53,688 nucleotides of DNA. Origin: Muribaculaceae bacterium. Its GTDB lineage: Bacteria; Bacteroidota; Bacteroidia; Bacteroidales; Muribaculaceae. A model generated the notes under the pieces. The model was given only the letters and a program-made list of their open reading frames with translations. It was not told where the DNA came from and made no database searches. Where the stretch lies: assembly GCA_022510385.1 (NCBI GenBank), contig JAFLTQ010000019.1, positions 1 through 53,688 on the forward strand. Direction: 5' to 3'. Made by a program: the position numbers and the translations under genes. Positions 1 through 7,985 of this stretch are shown in pieces. How positions within the stretch are numbered: the first letter of the stretch is position 1; every line of letters starts with the position of its first letter.

Positions 1-484
1 CCACGGCATGGAATCCAAGAAGACCGTAGCCTAAATTCTCCACATTCCAGGAATTGCCTTTGCGGAGTTGCACCAAGAGTTGATCCATTGCGTTTTTATC
101 AAGAGGCCAGGAATCGATATGAGGGTCTATGTTATAATCGGCTGCTGCCCCGAAAAGGAAAGCCTCGCTTTTCTCCCAATAATCCCGGCTCAAATTCCAG
201 TAATTACCAGCTTTCTTTACCATCTCTGAAGTTAGATTCCCGGTTTCAAAAGCCTCCAGCATTTCATTGCAAGCCTCTGACATAAGGATAGCATTATCTG
301 CCATGCCCTGATAAGTGGGTATCACGGTATTGTTTATGTAAGGAATCATGGCAGCCTGCAATGCTTTTTCTTTTACCGAGCTGTTGTCTTCCTGCTTGGG
401 TTCATCGTTATCACTGCAGGAAAGAAAAGTAGAACTCATGGTCAAGATGACCAGTGACTTCAAAAAAATACATTTTGTGTTCAT
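1..484 (-). CDS. Imelysin-family lipoprotein (partial, C-terminus outside window)
   Basis: Imelysin-family (peptidase M75-like) proteins are periplasmic or surface lipoproteins linked to iron or other metal uptake; most are not proven proteases. I translated the minus strand from the ATG at 484 and the frame stays open to the window edge (about 161 residues seen). The N-terminus is a lipoprotein signal with the lipobox Cys at residue 23 (FLSCSD). Two family signatures are visible: an IDPHIDSWPLD segment after a YWEKSEAFLFG stretch, and, at the very edge, GLLGFHAV, which matches the start of the imelysin GxHxxE motif. The gene follows the porin gene with an 18-nt gap, so the two are very likely one operon. 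The missing part should hold the second half of the helical bundle. The family call is confident; the iron role is inferred. Confidence 0.85.
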   Translation of the reverse strand, partial: MNTKCIFLKSLVILTMSSTFLSCSDNDEPKQEDNSSVKEKALQAAMIPYINNTVIPTYQGMADNAILMSEACNEMLEAFETGNLTSEMVKKAGNYWNLSRDYWEKSEAFLFGAAADYNIDPHIDSWPLDKNAMDQLLVQLRKGNSWNVENLGYGLLGFHAV

Positions 485-502
485 ATCTATATTTTAAAAT
501 TT

Positions 503-1909
503 TTACAGTTTGAAAAGTCCTGAATAAGCAACCCCAAGCGAGATTGCAGGTTCATTGTTATATATCTTGTCAAGGATACCTATATGGAAATCGGCTTTGA
601 TAACAATATCGGGGATTGGATAGTAATTGATTCCGGCAGCGATATGCTGACGTGCCGTCCATTTGTAGTCTTGAACCGAGCCCTGGGTCTTGAACATCGA
701 ATCATAGTATTCATAGCGGGCAAACAACCAAAGCTGTTGTTTTTTGATTTTAGGATTTTTAGAAAGGCCGAAGAAATTATAGCCTGCCTCCATACCGGCT
801 GCAATTGCATCTGAAGCGACTGCCTGCTTAGGCGAGGGGGAATCTTTCCGCATGGTCATGTTGTATTTGGTTATAGCCTCCGAATCGGAAAGATGACCGT
901 AATCAAAATTACCTCTAAGTATAGTGTTATGTCCGTAATAGTAAAAATCGAAAGCTCCGATAGATACTGTACCTCTCACACCTTTGTATTTTTCACTATC
1001 GGTGGCGCTCAAAGTATTACGGAAAGAATTGCCGACATAACCGCTAAGGGAGAGTCGTAAACCTGGAACAGAGAAGTTATCGATTCGGAAAGCTCCGGCA
1101 TAATTGTTTGCAATCTTGAACTCGTATGGGCTTCCTGCACCGTCATGAATCCAGCCCTGTCTGCCGAAACGGTCTGAATCCAGACCGGGGATAAAGCATA
1201 CCTCATATCTCCAGTGTTTCGTCTTTCCCCAGATGGCAATCCCGGTTTCATGCCATGTTGAAGGCATTATGGTATATTCGCCCAATGGACGATAGTTTGT
1301 AAAAAATTGAGTAGGGAGATGATACATATTCACACTACCGACAGGCACTATGATATGACCGGCTTTTACATTCAGAATACCTTTAAGAAATTCTTTGTTG
1401 AGCCAGAATTGTTCCAGGGCCACTTCTCCACCTCGTTCCACTTCGGTTTCATACTCTCCGGCTTCCTCCTCTTCAATCTCCATTGCAGCCTCAACACCTC
1501 CATGTTCAAATTCTATCTCAGTACCTAAACTCCATCCTTTCCCGAAATCATAACCCATCCAAATCACCACATGAGGCAAGTCAAACCTTCCATGACTTTT
1601 ATCGTTTTTATATGTTTCTGCATCTGTGTAACGTAGATACTTATCGCTGTAAAAATTTCTTGTGAAGACTGCCTCCCCATACCCGCCAATACTGAACCGT
1701 TTTGGTTTATAGATTTTAGTAGAAACTATGGTAGATAAAGAATCTATTTGATTCTGTAAAACATCGATCTTTTCAGAAATAAGAAAGTTTTCTTCCAAGT
1801 TTTCATTAACAACTAAGATCTCTTGTCGTTCTGATGACGAATCTTTTGCATTTAATGTAACTGTGTAAAGAGAAAATAAAAGGGAAAGGATAGTCAGAAT
1901 ACGTTTCAT
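503..1909 (-). CDS. Outer-membrane beta-barrel porin, OprO/P-like
   Basis: A 468-residue protein with a cleavable signal peptide (about 1-21), then a short predicted coiled coil (about 40-62, NQIDSLSTIV) and a long run of alternating amphipathic strands ending in the aromatic-terminated SGLFKL. This is the layout of Bacteroidetes phosphate-selective-porin-like trimeric porins. A strongly acidic loop lies near residues 143-156 (EIEEEEAGEYETEVE), flanked by EFEHGG and GGEVALEQF; acidic loops in this group may attract cations. It is the first gene of an operon with the imelysin lipoprotein, which suggests that the pore serves metal (probably iron) acquisition rather than phosphate, but the substrate cannot be read from sequence. 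A -7 box (TAATTTTG on the minus strand) lies about 37 bp upstream of the ATG. Confidence 0.75.
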   Translation of the reverse strand: MKRILTILSLLFSLYTVTLNAKDSSSERQEILVVNENLEENFLISEKIDVLQNQIDSLSTIVSTKIYKPKRFSIGGYGEAVFTRNFYSDKYLRYTDAETYKNDKSHGRFDLPHVVIWMGYDFGKGWSLGTEIEFEHGGVEAAMEIEEEEAGEYETEVERGGEVALEQFWLNKEFLKGILNVKAGHIIVPVGSVNMYHLPTQFFTNYRPLGEYTIMPSTWHETGIAIWGKTKHWRYEVCFIPGLDSDRFGRQGWIHDGAGSPYEFKIANNYAGAFRIDNFSVPGLRLSLSGYVGNSFRNTLSATDSEKYKGVRGTVSIGAFDFYYYGHNTILRGNFDYGHLSDSEAITKYNMTMRKDSPSPKQAVASDAIAAGMEAGYNFFGLSKNPKIKKQQLWLFARYEYYDSMFKTQGSVQDYKWTARQHIAAGINYYPIPDIVIKADFHIGILDKIYNNEPAISLGVAYSGLFKL

Positions 1910-1945
1910 AGAGGATGTTGGTTTTTGCCGTTTAAAAATTCAATG

Positions 1946-2008
1946 CAAAATTACCCTCCTTGAAAATCCTTTGAAATACCTAAAAAATGGCATTTTTAAA
2001 GGATTTCA
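1946..2008 (-). promoter_or_regulatory. Porin/imelysin promoter with nested inverted repeats
   Basis: Minus-strand -7 box TAATTTTG at 1946-1953. Immediately upstream are nested inverted repeats: outer arms at 1961-1972 and 1998-2008 (TGAAA-A-TCCTTT with AAAGGATTTCA, one bulged A) and an inner palindrome AAAAATG-G-CATTTTT at 1983-1997. They cover the -33 region, so they are a plausible operator. No clear TTTG is visible at -33. Confidence 0.5.
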
Positions 2009-2079
2009 GAACCCTCCCTTAATGATAAATAGGTATTCTGAATGAACTACTAAATAAAATTAAAGAATAGTCGTTTTAG

Positions 2080-2109
2080 AATTAGAAAACTAATTTTTAG
2101 TAAAACTAA
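2080..2109 (+). promoter_or_regulatory. Overlapping ACTAA/TTAGT palindromes before the start codon
   Basis: Three overlapping perfect inverted repeats lie just ahead of the ATG at 2116: AATTAG-AAAA-CTAATT (2080-2095), ACTAA-TTT-TTAGT (2089-2101) and TTAGT-AAA-ACTAA (2097-2109). They could be an operator array or form alternative hairpins in the 5' leader. The function is inferred from position only. Confidence 0.4.
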
Positions 2110-2115
2110 TCCAAA

Positions 2116-4290
2116 ATGAAACTAAAAAAGAATTTATCTATTTTTTTGACAGCTTTCTCCCTTTTGATACTTACAATTGGGGTGTCTGCTTGTTCAGATG
2201 ATACTCCGGAGATTGATAAGCCCGGCCAGGAAAATCCTGATGACGGGAATGGAGAAGAGGGCGACAAAGAAGAAAATTATATTTCAGAACTTAATCTTAT
2301 AAGTTTTGATAAGAAAACTGGCGAAGATGAATATCAGGTGACAGTCAAATATGCTCTTGATGAACATATTTCAGAAGCTAAACTGGCAATTTCCTCAAGC
2401 CAATCCAATGATGCCACAATAGAAGGTTTGATAAACGGAAGTATAGAAGGTTATGCGGTTTACGGTGATGGAGAACTGACATTACCTTTTGACAATTCCA
2501 ATCCTGCCGGTAGCTATAGCGTTGTAATGGCTACTTTCATTGAGTCGGAATACTACAATGATTATCATGTGGTTTTCTATTGGGACGGTGAAGTTGCCGA
2601 TATCCCTTCTTCAGATGATTTGGAAGATAATACAGTGGTGGTTTATTATAATGAAGAAGAAGCGACAGTTGTTGCATCCTCGAATATTGCAGAGTATATA
2701 TCAGCAACAATTAGTGGTGCTCAAGTTACATTGACCCAGTCGGGTGATGTAAACGATGCTATTGGAGAAATCACATATATTTTGAATGGAGGAAGTTCCA
2801 ACGGATCATTCATTTTGGAAGGTTCTTACAAGTCAACCATAATGCTTAATGGTCTGAGCCTTACAAACAAATCCGGAGCAGCAATAGATATTCAGAATGG
2901 CAAGCGGATAAAAGTGAAATTGGCTGACGGTTCCTTCAACAGCCTTACAGACGGTGCTGACGGCAATCAGAAGGCAAGTCTATATTGCAAGGGTCACCTT
3001 GAATTCTCGGGTTCAGGTTCTCTGAATGTGGTCGGCAACACGGCTCATGCCATCAGTGCCAAGGAGTATATAGAAATCAAGAAAAGTGAGATTACAGTCA
3101 CTAAAGCTGTGAAAGACGGTATAAACTGTAACCAATATTTCCTTATGGAAAGCGGCACAATAAACATTTCCGGCACTGGTGATGACGGTATACAGGTTTC
3201 TTATAAAGATGACACTGACAGAGAAGCCGAAGATACCGGAACATTGACCATCAATGGAGGAAGCTTAAACATCAGTGTTACAGCAGATGCAGCGAAAGCC
3301 TTGAAGGCTGATAATGACATCATAGTAGCAGGAGGGACGATCAATGCAAATGTATCCGGTAATGGAATCTGGGATAGCGAGAAATCAAAGACAAAAGCAT
3401 CGGCCTGTCTCGGTGCTGACAATAATATAGAAATATCGGGTGGATCTTTGATTCTTTCCGCAAAAGGAAGTGGTGGCAAAGGTATTTCCTGTGACAATGA
3501 ATTTAATTTCTCAGGAGGAAATCTCAATATATCAACTTCCGGTGGAATGTTGGTTTATTCAAATGGTTCTCTAAACCACAATTACACAGGCAACACCGAC
3601 AGGATAGACAGTGATATGAAATCCTCGCCTAAAGGAATTAAAGCTGATGGCAATATCACTATATCAGGCGGAGATATTTATGTCAAGACAACGGGTAATG
3701 GCGCTGAAGGCATTGAAAGCAAGTCGGAGCTCACTGTAGATGATGGGAAGATTACTATCAGAGCCAAAGACGACGGTATAAATTCATCCGGTAACATGTA
3801 TATAAAGGGAGGTATCCTTGATGTAATCTCAACCGGTAACGATGGACTCGATTCCAATAAGAATTTATATATTTCAGGAGGAGTTACAATGGCATTCGGG
3901 GCAAGTGGACCTGAATGTGGTCTCGATGCTAATGATGAACAAGGGTATTCCGTTTATTTTACCGGAGGTTATGTATTGGCAGCCGGAGGTAGAAATTCGG
4001 TTCCAAAGAACAGTAATTCAACTCAACCCTACATCACGGCTAATTTCACATTGACAGCAGGAAGTGAGGTAAGTGTAGGAAGTGGAGATAAGACACTTCA
4101 CACCTTTACCATACCATCTGATTATGGTTCTTCTTCAAACGGAAGCAGAGCCGGAGGAGGTCCCGGTGGAAATGGTGGACCCGGTGGAAACAATTCAGGA
4201 AACCTTCTCATTAGTGCAGAAGGAATGGTTTCCGGTTCAAGCTACACAATTAAATCGGGGTCTTCGAGTACTACAGCAACTGCCAAATAA
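2116..4290 (+). CDS. Beta-helix carbohydrate-binding lipoprotein (Cthe_2159-like)
   Basis: A 724-residue surface or periplasmic lipoprotein: signal peptide with lipobox Cys at residue 26 (GVSACSDD), an acidic Gly/Asp/Glu linker, a beta-rich N-terminal domain (to about residue 170), then a long region of degenerate beta-helix rungs (about 175-650) with repeated ISGG, GNI/GDI and DGI motifs such as KADGNITISGGDIYV. This is the pattern of the Cthe_2159 family of carbohydrate-binding domains, known as right-handed calcium-binding beta-helices that bind cellulose or pectin-like polymers. A Gly/Pro/Asn-rich stretch (GGPGGNGGPGGNN, about residues 680-695) precedes a short C-terminal beta segment. 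It is monocistronic: its only co-directional neighbour is far away and a hairpin follows it. The ligand is unknown. The family call rests on repeat style and typical N-terminal motifs (VVVYYNEEEATV, GAAIDIQNGKRI). Confidence 0.75.
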   Translation: MKLKKNLSIFLTAFSLLILTIGVSACSDDTPEIDKPGQENPDDGNGEEGDKEENYISELNLISFDKKTGEDEYQVTVKYALDEHISEAKLAISSSQSNDATIEGLINGSIEGYAVYGDGELTLPFDNSNPAGSYSVVMATFIESEYYNDYHVVFYWDGEVADIPSSDDLEDNTVVVYYNEEEATVVASSNIAEYISATISGAQVTLTQSGDVNDAIGEITYILNGGSSNGSFILEGSYKSTIMLNGLSLTNKSGAAIDIQNGKRIKVKLADGSFNSLTDGADGNQKASLYCKGHLEFSGSGSLNVVGNTAHAISAKEYIEIKKSEITVTKAVKDGINCNQYFLMESGTINISGTGDDGIQVSYKDDTDREAEDTGTLTINGGSLNISVTADAAKALKADNDIIVAGGTINANVSGNGIWDSEKSKTKASACLGADNNIEISGGSLILSAKGSGGKGISCDNEFNFSGGNLNISTSGGMLVYSNGSLNHNYTGNTDRIDSDMKSSPKGIKADGNITISGGDIYVKTTGNGAEGIESKSELTVDDGKITIRAKDDGINSSGNMYIKGGILDVISTGNDGLDSNKNLYISGGVTMAFGASGPECGLDANDEQGYSVYFTGGYVLAAGGRNSVPKNSNSTQPYITANFTLTAGSEVSVGSGDKTLHTFTIPSDYGSSSNGSRAGGGPGGNGGPGGNNSGNLLISAEGMVSGSSYTIKSGSSSTTATAK

Positions 4291-4333
4291 ATGACTTTAA
4301 ATTCAGACATCTGTAATAATAAACATTAATTTA

Positions 4334-4363
4334 TAAAGGTATATTCAAATGGATATGCCTTTA
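4334..4363. terminator. Convergent-gene terminator hairpin
   Basis: A 13-bp stem (4334-4346 with 4351-4363; two G-U wobbles) and a 4-nt loop AAAT lie between the ends of two converging genes. T-rich sequence follows, so it could act for both directions. Confidence 0.6.
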
Positions 4364-4367
4364 TTCT

Positions 4368-5144
4368 TTATAAAACCGAGTCAAGGATCATCATTATGAC
4401 AAATCCGATTGCAAATCCGATTGTTCCTAAATTTGAATGATCCCCGGATTGAGTTTCAGGTATAAGTTCTTCCACAACAACATACATCATTGCCCCGGCA
4501 GCAAAAGAAAGCAAATAGGGCAATCCGGGAAGTATAATTGATGTAAGTAAAATTGTAATAACGGCGGCGATGGGTTCAACCAATCCCGATAATGCACCCA
4601 TAATAAAGGATTTTACCCTTGAATTTCCGGCCCCGCGTAATGGCATAGAAACTATAGCACCTTCCGGAAAATTCTGAATTCCCATACCAATTGCCAAAGC
4701 GATGGCACTTGCCATGCCTACGAAATGACTCTGTTCCATTACAGCCGCGAGTGCAGCACCTACAGCCATTCCTTCCGGTATGTTATGTAAAGTAATTGCA
4801 AGAACCAATTTGCTGCTTTTAGATAAATTGGACCGAGGCCCTTCGCTATGTTGTTCTCCCGCATGCTGATGAGGTGTCAGGATATCCAAAAGAAGGAGAA
4901 AGCCCATCCCCAACACAAAACCTACTACTGAAGGAAATATTTTCATGAATCCTGTGGGAGCAGACATTTCCATGGCAGGAATCAAGAGTGACCATATCGA
5001 GGCGGCAACCATTACTCCGGCAGCAAAACCCAACAATGCTTTATTCATCGAAGGATTGATTTTATCCTTTATGAAAAAGACGCAGGCTGCCCCTAACACA
5101 GTCCCTATGACCGGTATTCCCAATCCGGCGATAATTCCATTCAT
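4368..5144 (-). CDS. ZIP-family metal transporter
   Basis: Inner-membrane ZIP permease for divalent metals (Zn2+, possibly Fe2+/Mn2+), close in style to ZupT. About eight hydrophobic segments are visible. The metal-site helices are clear: HNIPEGMAVGAALA (His, Pro-Glu-Gly) and, in the next helix, GMGIQNFPEGAIVS; both are family signatures. A His-rich cytoplasmic loop (TPHQHAGEQHSEG) follows helix III, as usual in ZIPs. I start it at the ATG at 5144 (MNGIIAGLGIPV), about 259 residues. The frame is open up to 5222, but a good -7 box at 5181-5188 places the transcription start near 5174, so the longer version would not be transcribed. It converges with the beta-helix lipoprotein gene across a hairpin. 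Confidence 0.85.
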   Translation of the reverse strand: MNGIIAGLGIPVIGTVLGAACVFFIKDKINPSMNKALLGFAAGVMVAASIWSLLIPAMEMSAPTGFMKIFPSVVGFVLGMGFLLLLDILTPHQHAGEQHSEGPRSNLSKSSKLVLAITLHNIPEGMAVGAALAAVMEQSHFVGMASAIALAIGMGIQNFPEGAIVSMPLRGAGNSRVKSFIMGALSGLVEPIAAVITILLTSIILPGLPYLLSFAAGAMMYVVVEELIPETQSGDHSNLGTIGFAIGFVIMMILDSVL

Positions 5145-5180
5145 AGTTAGAATTATAAAATCATATTGGGTTAAATAGTG

Positions 5181-5188
5181 CAAATTTA
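5181..5188 (-). promoter_or_regulatory. -7 promoter box of the ZIP gene
   Basis: TAAATTTG followed by C on the minus strand, matching the Bacteroidetes -7 consensus TAnnTTTG. It gives a 5' leader of about 30 nt and decides the ATG at 5144. No convincing -33 TTTG is seen. Confidence 0.5.
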
Positions 5189-5585
5189 CTTGAATTTTCT
5201 TTTGATGTTTTATTTTTGACAAAAAGAGGTAAATATTTTGTAATAATCAAGTAGTTGTAGATTATTAATTTTGCCCTTTAAGAGATTATAACAGGAATTT
5301 AATCAGTTTTAGAAAAGTCAATAAATGCTCTCTAATGAATTAAGAAACAATTTAAACCAAAAGAAATTATAATTGTTTAGACTACATATAGATTAAGTTA
5401 TAAGGGTAAAATTCTTCATGAAAAATTATGGATACACAAAAATCAATCGAGACTCCTTAATTTTAGAGTAAGCCTTAGATAACTTAACTATTTTATAAAG
5501 ATAAACTACACGTATATTAATAAAATTAAATAAATAAAAAAGCGGAGTTAATAACCCGTCAAACTAAAGCATAACAATCGAGTAG
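5189..5585. other. AT-rich intergenic region with a possible leader for the MFS gene
   Basis: Between the divergent ZIP and MFS genes. A plus-strand -7-like box TAATTTTG lies at 5266-5273, which would give a leader of about 300 nt for the MFS gene. Inside are long inverted arms at 5393-5405 and 5473-5487 (TTAAGTTAT-AAGG against CCTTAGATAACTTAA, 2-nt bulge) that enclose a possible 17-codon ORF (5418-5471, MKNYGYTKIN at the start). No recognisable gene. Confidence 0.3.
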
Positions 5586-6824
5586 ATGATAAAAACAGGG
5601 AAGGAACCCATACCGGTGATGACATTCATCGCTATTCTGTCGGTTTGTTTTATAATAAACCTTCCCGGAATTGCAATTGCTCCAATTGAAGGAAAACTGA
5701 AGGAAATACTTCACACATCGGAACTGGAGATCCAGTTATTGACTACTCTACCAAACTTTATTATAATTCCATTTGTATTGATTTCCGGAAAGCTTTCAGC
5801 CTACAAACATAAATTATTACTTACATATATTTCTCTTGTTTTATTTATAGGGAGCGGGGTAGCTTATATGCTTACCAATTCAATGACAGGTCTTATCATT
5901 ATAAGTTGTGTGATAGGTGCAGCAAACGGAATTCTAATTCCATTTGCCATGGGATTTGTGGTGAATGCTTTTTCAGGAAAATACCTGACACGCACGTTAG
6001 GATTTAAATCTGCTACATCTAATTTTGGTACCGTCATTGCCAGTTTCATTGTAGGAATATTGATTCAAGGTGGGGACTGGCATCAGCCTTTTTCTGTCTA
6101 TCTAATAGCAATCGTGCCATTGATTTTGGCCTATTGGCTCAAATTTATACCGGGTTTCGGTGAAAAACCTGTCACACCTGAAAAATACCAACTTGTGGTA
6201 TCATCTTTAGATGATGGTAAAGGAAAACGATCAATAGATGCAAAAAAAATAAGAGGGTTAATACTGAATAATGTTTGGCTGGCTTTTATAGCTTTTACAA
6301 TCGTGATTTATCTTCCTCAATTGCTCCAAGGCTATAACTGGAATCCAAAAATTTCAGCCGATCTCACAGCATCGTTCTTTATTTTTGTTTTATTGGCCGG
6401 TTTTTTTCTGGAAAGGTTCATAAAGACATTTCAGTCTTATTCTTTTCCTCTGATAGGTTTACTATTGACGGCAGGGATAGCTTTGTTTATCTTCATAAAG
6501 GCTGAATGGGCTATGTATTTGGGGAGTGTATTGGCAGGAATCGGTTTTGGAATATGTCAGCCACTAATCTATGACAAGACAAGTTATGCCATAATAAATC
6601 CCCAAAAAAATATATGGGGACTCTCATTGGTACTTACAGCCCTATATGTAGCTATAGCGTTGCAGCCTTTTATTATAACAGCCATTGTAAAGATTTTCCA
6701 CGTCACTGATGAAAATCATTTTGCATTTATCTTAAGCATTTTCATCGGATTAGCTTATATCATTATCTCCTTCCTTAATCGAAAAAAATTCCCTTTCTCA
6801 ATTGAAGAAAACTATTATTCTTGA
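5586..6824 (+). CDS. Major facilitator superfamily transporter
   Basis: A 412-residue inner-membrane protein with about twelve hydrophobic segments split 6+6 by a basic cytoplasmic loop near residues 200-225 (DDGKGKRSIDAKKIRG). The first half carries LLTTLPNFIIIPFVLISGKL, where MFS motif A usually sits after helix 2, and a long helix 4 (GLIIISCVIGAANGILIPFAMGF). The family is clear but nothing seen identifies the substrate; drug, siderophore or metabolite export are all possible. It is monocistronic, with AT-rich gaps of more than 300 bp on both sides. The ATG at 5586 sits without a Shine-Dalgarno, as is normal here. Confidence 0.8.
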   Translation: MIKTGKEPIPVMTFIAILSVCFIINLPGIAIAPIEGKLKEILHTSELEIQLLTTLPNFIIIPFVLISGKLSAYKHKLLLTYISLVLFIGSGVAYMLTNSMTGLIIISCVIGAANGILIPFAMGFVVNAFSGKYLTRTLGFKSATSNFGTVIASFIVGILIQGGDWHQPFSVYLIAIVPLILAYWLKFIPGFGEKPVTPEKYQLVVSSLDDGKGKRSIDAKKIRGLILNNVWLAFIAFTIVIYLPQLLQGYNWNPKISADLTASFFIFVLLAGFFLERFIKTFQSYSFPLIGLLLTAGIALFIFIKAEWAMYLGSVLAGIGFGICQPLIYDKTSYAIINPQKNIWGLSLVLTALYVAIALQPFIITAIVKIFHVTDENHFAFILSIFIGLAYIIISFLNRKKFPFSIEENYYS

Positions 6825-7163
6825 TACGTAATAGCCTCCGGTGACATAGACTTATTGAATGGGAGAATAACATGTTTTCTAATTCCTTATATCCGTGTAA
6901 AGACTTCTTTAAACCCACATAATCTACCTGGAGAATATAATCCCCGGTGTTTGTAATCTTTTGGTCAAATTAAGTGTTTTGTTTCGGATAAAAAATATTT
7001 CTCATATATTTCAACTATTTATAAAGCAAATATGTTAAAGGAATAAACAAGATTATAGTAAATTATGCATTTTCCCGAACCATTATGAACACCTATGATA
7101 CTTCATGGTTTGGCTAATAATTTCAACCTTTATGAAGAATTTGAATTTTAAAAAACATATATT
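6825..7163. other. Intergenic region, no gene seen
   Basis: AT-rich spacer between two co-directional genes. A TTTTG near 6979 and a TATATTTC near 7005 could be a weak promoter for the downstream oxidoreductase, and a short AACCAT/ATGGTT inverted repeat lies near 7079-7112. Nothing else is convincing. Confidence 0.3.
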
Positions 7164-7844
7164 ATGGAAGAGAGAAAGATTAAAGTGCTGTTGGTTAATG
7201 GCTCACCGAGACCAAACCATAATACGGGCAAAGCCTTGAAAGCAGCTATGGAAGGTGCTATAGAAGCAGGCGCTGAAGCAGAACTCATCAATCTTTATTC
7301 AATAAAGAATCTGAAAGGTTGTTACAGTTGTTTCCGTTGTCAGAGAAAAGGATTTGATAAGACAAATCCGGTGTGCTGCATCAAAGATGAGACATGGCCT
7401 TATCTCGACAAAGCACGTGAGGCTGATGTAGTTATAGTGGGTAGCCCGAATTATTTTGGTTATCCTACAGGTGAATTCAGAGCATTCCTTGAGAGATTTC
7501 TGTTCCCTAAATTCTCTTATATCAAAAACGCACCTTTGGTAAATCCTAAAAACACTGCCTGCATATTTACTATGAATGCTCCCGTAGAATACATAGTGCC
7601 GGGGCACTATGATATCCTTTTGGGTTCCTCTGTTGAAAATTGTAAACATATTTATGGCTTTGGAGAGGCCTTATATATCAACTTCACATATCAGTTTGAT
7701 GATTATTCACAGATGGCCTTTGACTATGTTCCTGAAGAAGTGAAAAGAGAATATAGGGACAAGCATTTCCCGGAAGACCTCAACAGAGCTAAGGATTTAG
7801 GCCGAAGATTGGTTGAAAATGCTAAAAGTAGATTGAATTTATAA
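7164..7844 (+). CDS. Flavodoxin-fold NAD(P)H-dependent oxidoreductase
   Basis: A 226-residue cytoplasmic protein of the flavodoxin-like/NADPH-dependent FMN reductase superfamily. The phosphate-binding loop for FMN is the N-terminal VLLVNGSPRPNHNTGK (about residues 8-23). A cysteine cluster follows at about 53-72 (GCYSCFRCQRKG, then PVCCIKD), typical of iron-sulfur-flavoprotein-like or quinone/disulfide reductases of this group. The second FMN loop is VIVGSPNYFGYPTGEFRAFL (about 90-110). The physiological electron acceptor is not evident. It stands alone, convergent with the LRR gene across a strong hairpin. Confidence 0.8.
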   Translation: MEERKIKVLLVNGSPRPNHNTGKALKAAMEGAIEAGAEAELINLYSIKNLKGCYSCFRCQRKGFDKTNPVCCIKDETWPYLDKAREADVVIVGSPNYFGYPTGEFRAFLERFLFPKFSYIKNAPLVNPKNTACIFTMNAPVEYIVPGHYDILLGSSVENCKHIYGFGEALYINFTYQFDDYSQMAFDYVPEEVKREYRDKHFPEDLNRAKDLGRRLVENAKSRLNL

Positions 7845-7886
7845 ACCCTTCCCCAAAAAAAAGTTGTTGAATTAAAGCACTTATAT

Positions 7887-7932
7887 AAAATTAGCAGTCC
7901 TAAAATCCTGAGATTTTAAGGCTGCTAATTTT
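7887..7932. terminator. Bidirectional terminator hairpin
   Basis: Long stem AAAATTAGCAG-(TC)-CTAAAATC pairing with GATTTTAAGGCTGCTAATTTT, loop CTGA (7908-7911). It lies between the convergent oxidoreductase and LRR genes, with A/T tracts on both flanks. Confidence 0.7.
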
Positions 7933-7985
7933 CATCGGGTTTTATAAGTTTTCATTTTGTCAAACCGGCAAATCACCTATTCTTA

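Noticed and set aside
88..285. 65-codon plus-strand ORF at the left end
   Set aside because: Antisense to the imelysin gene, whose signature motifs are clear on the minus strand.
5145..5222. N-terminal extension of the ZIP transporter
   Set aside because: The frame is open, but a -7 promoter box lies inside it (5181-5188) and the internal ATG at 5144 starts exactly at the first membrane helix.
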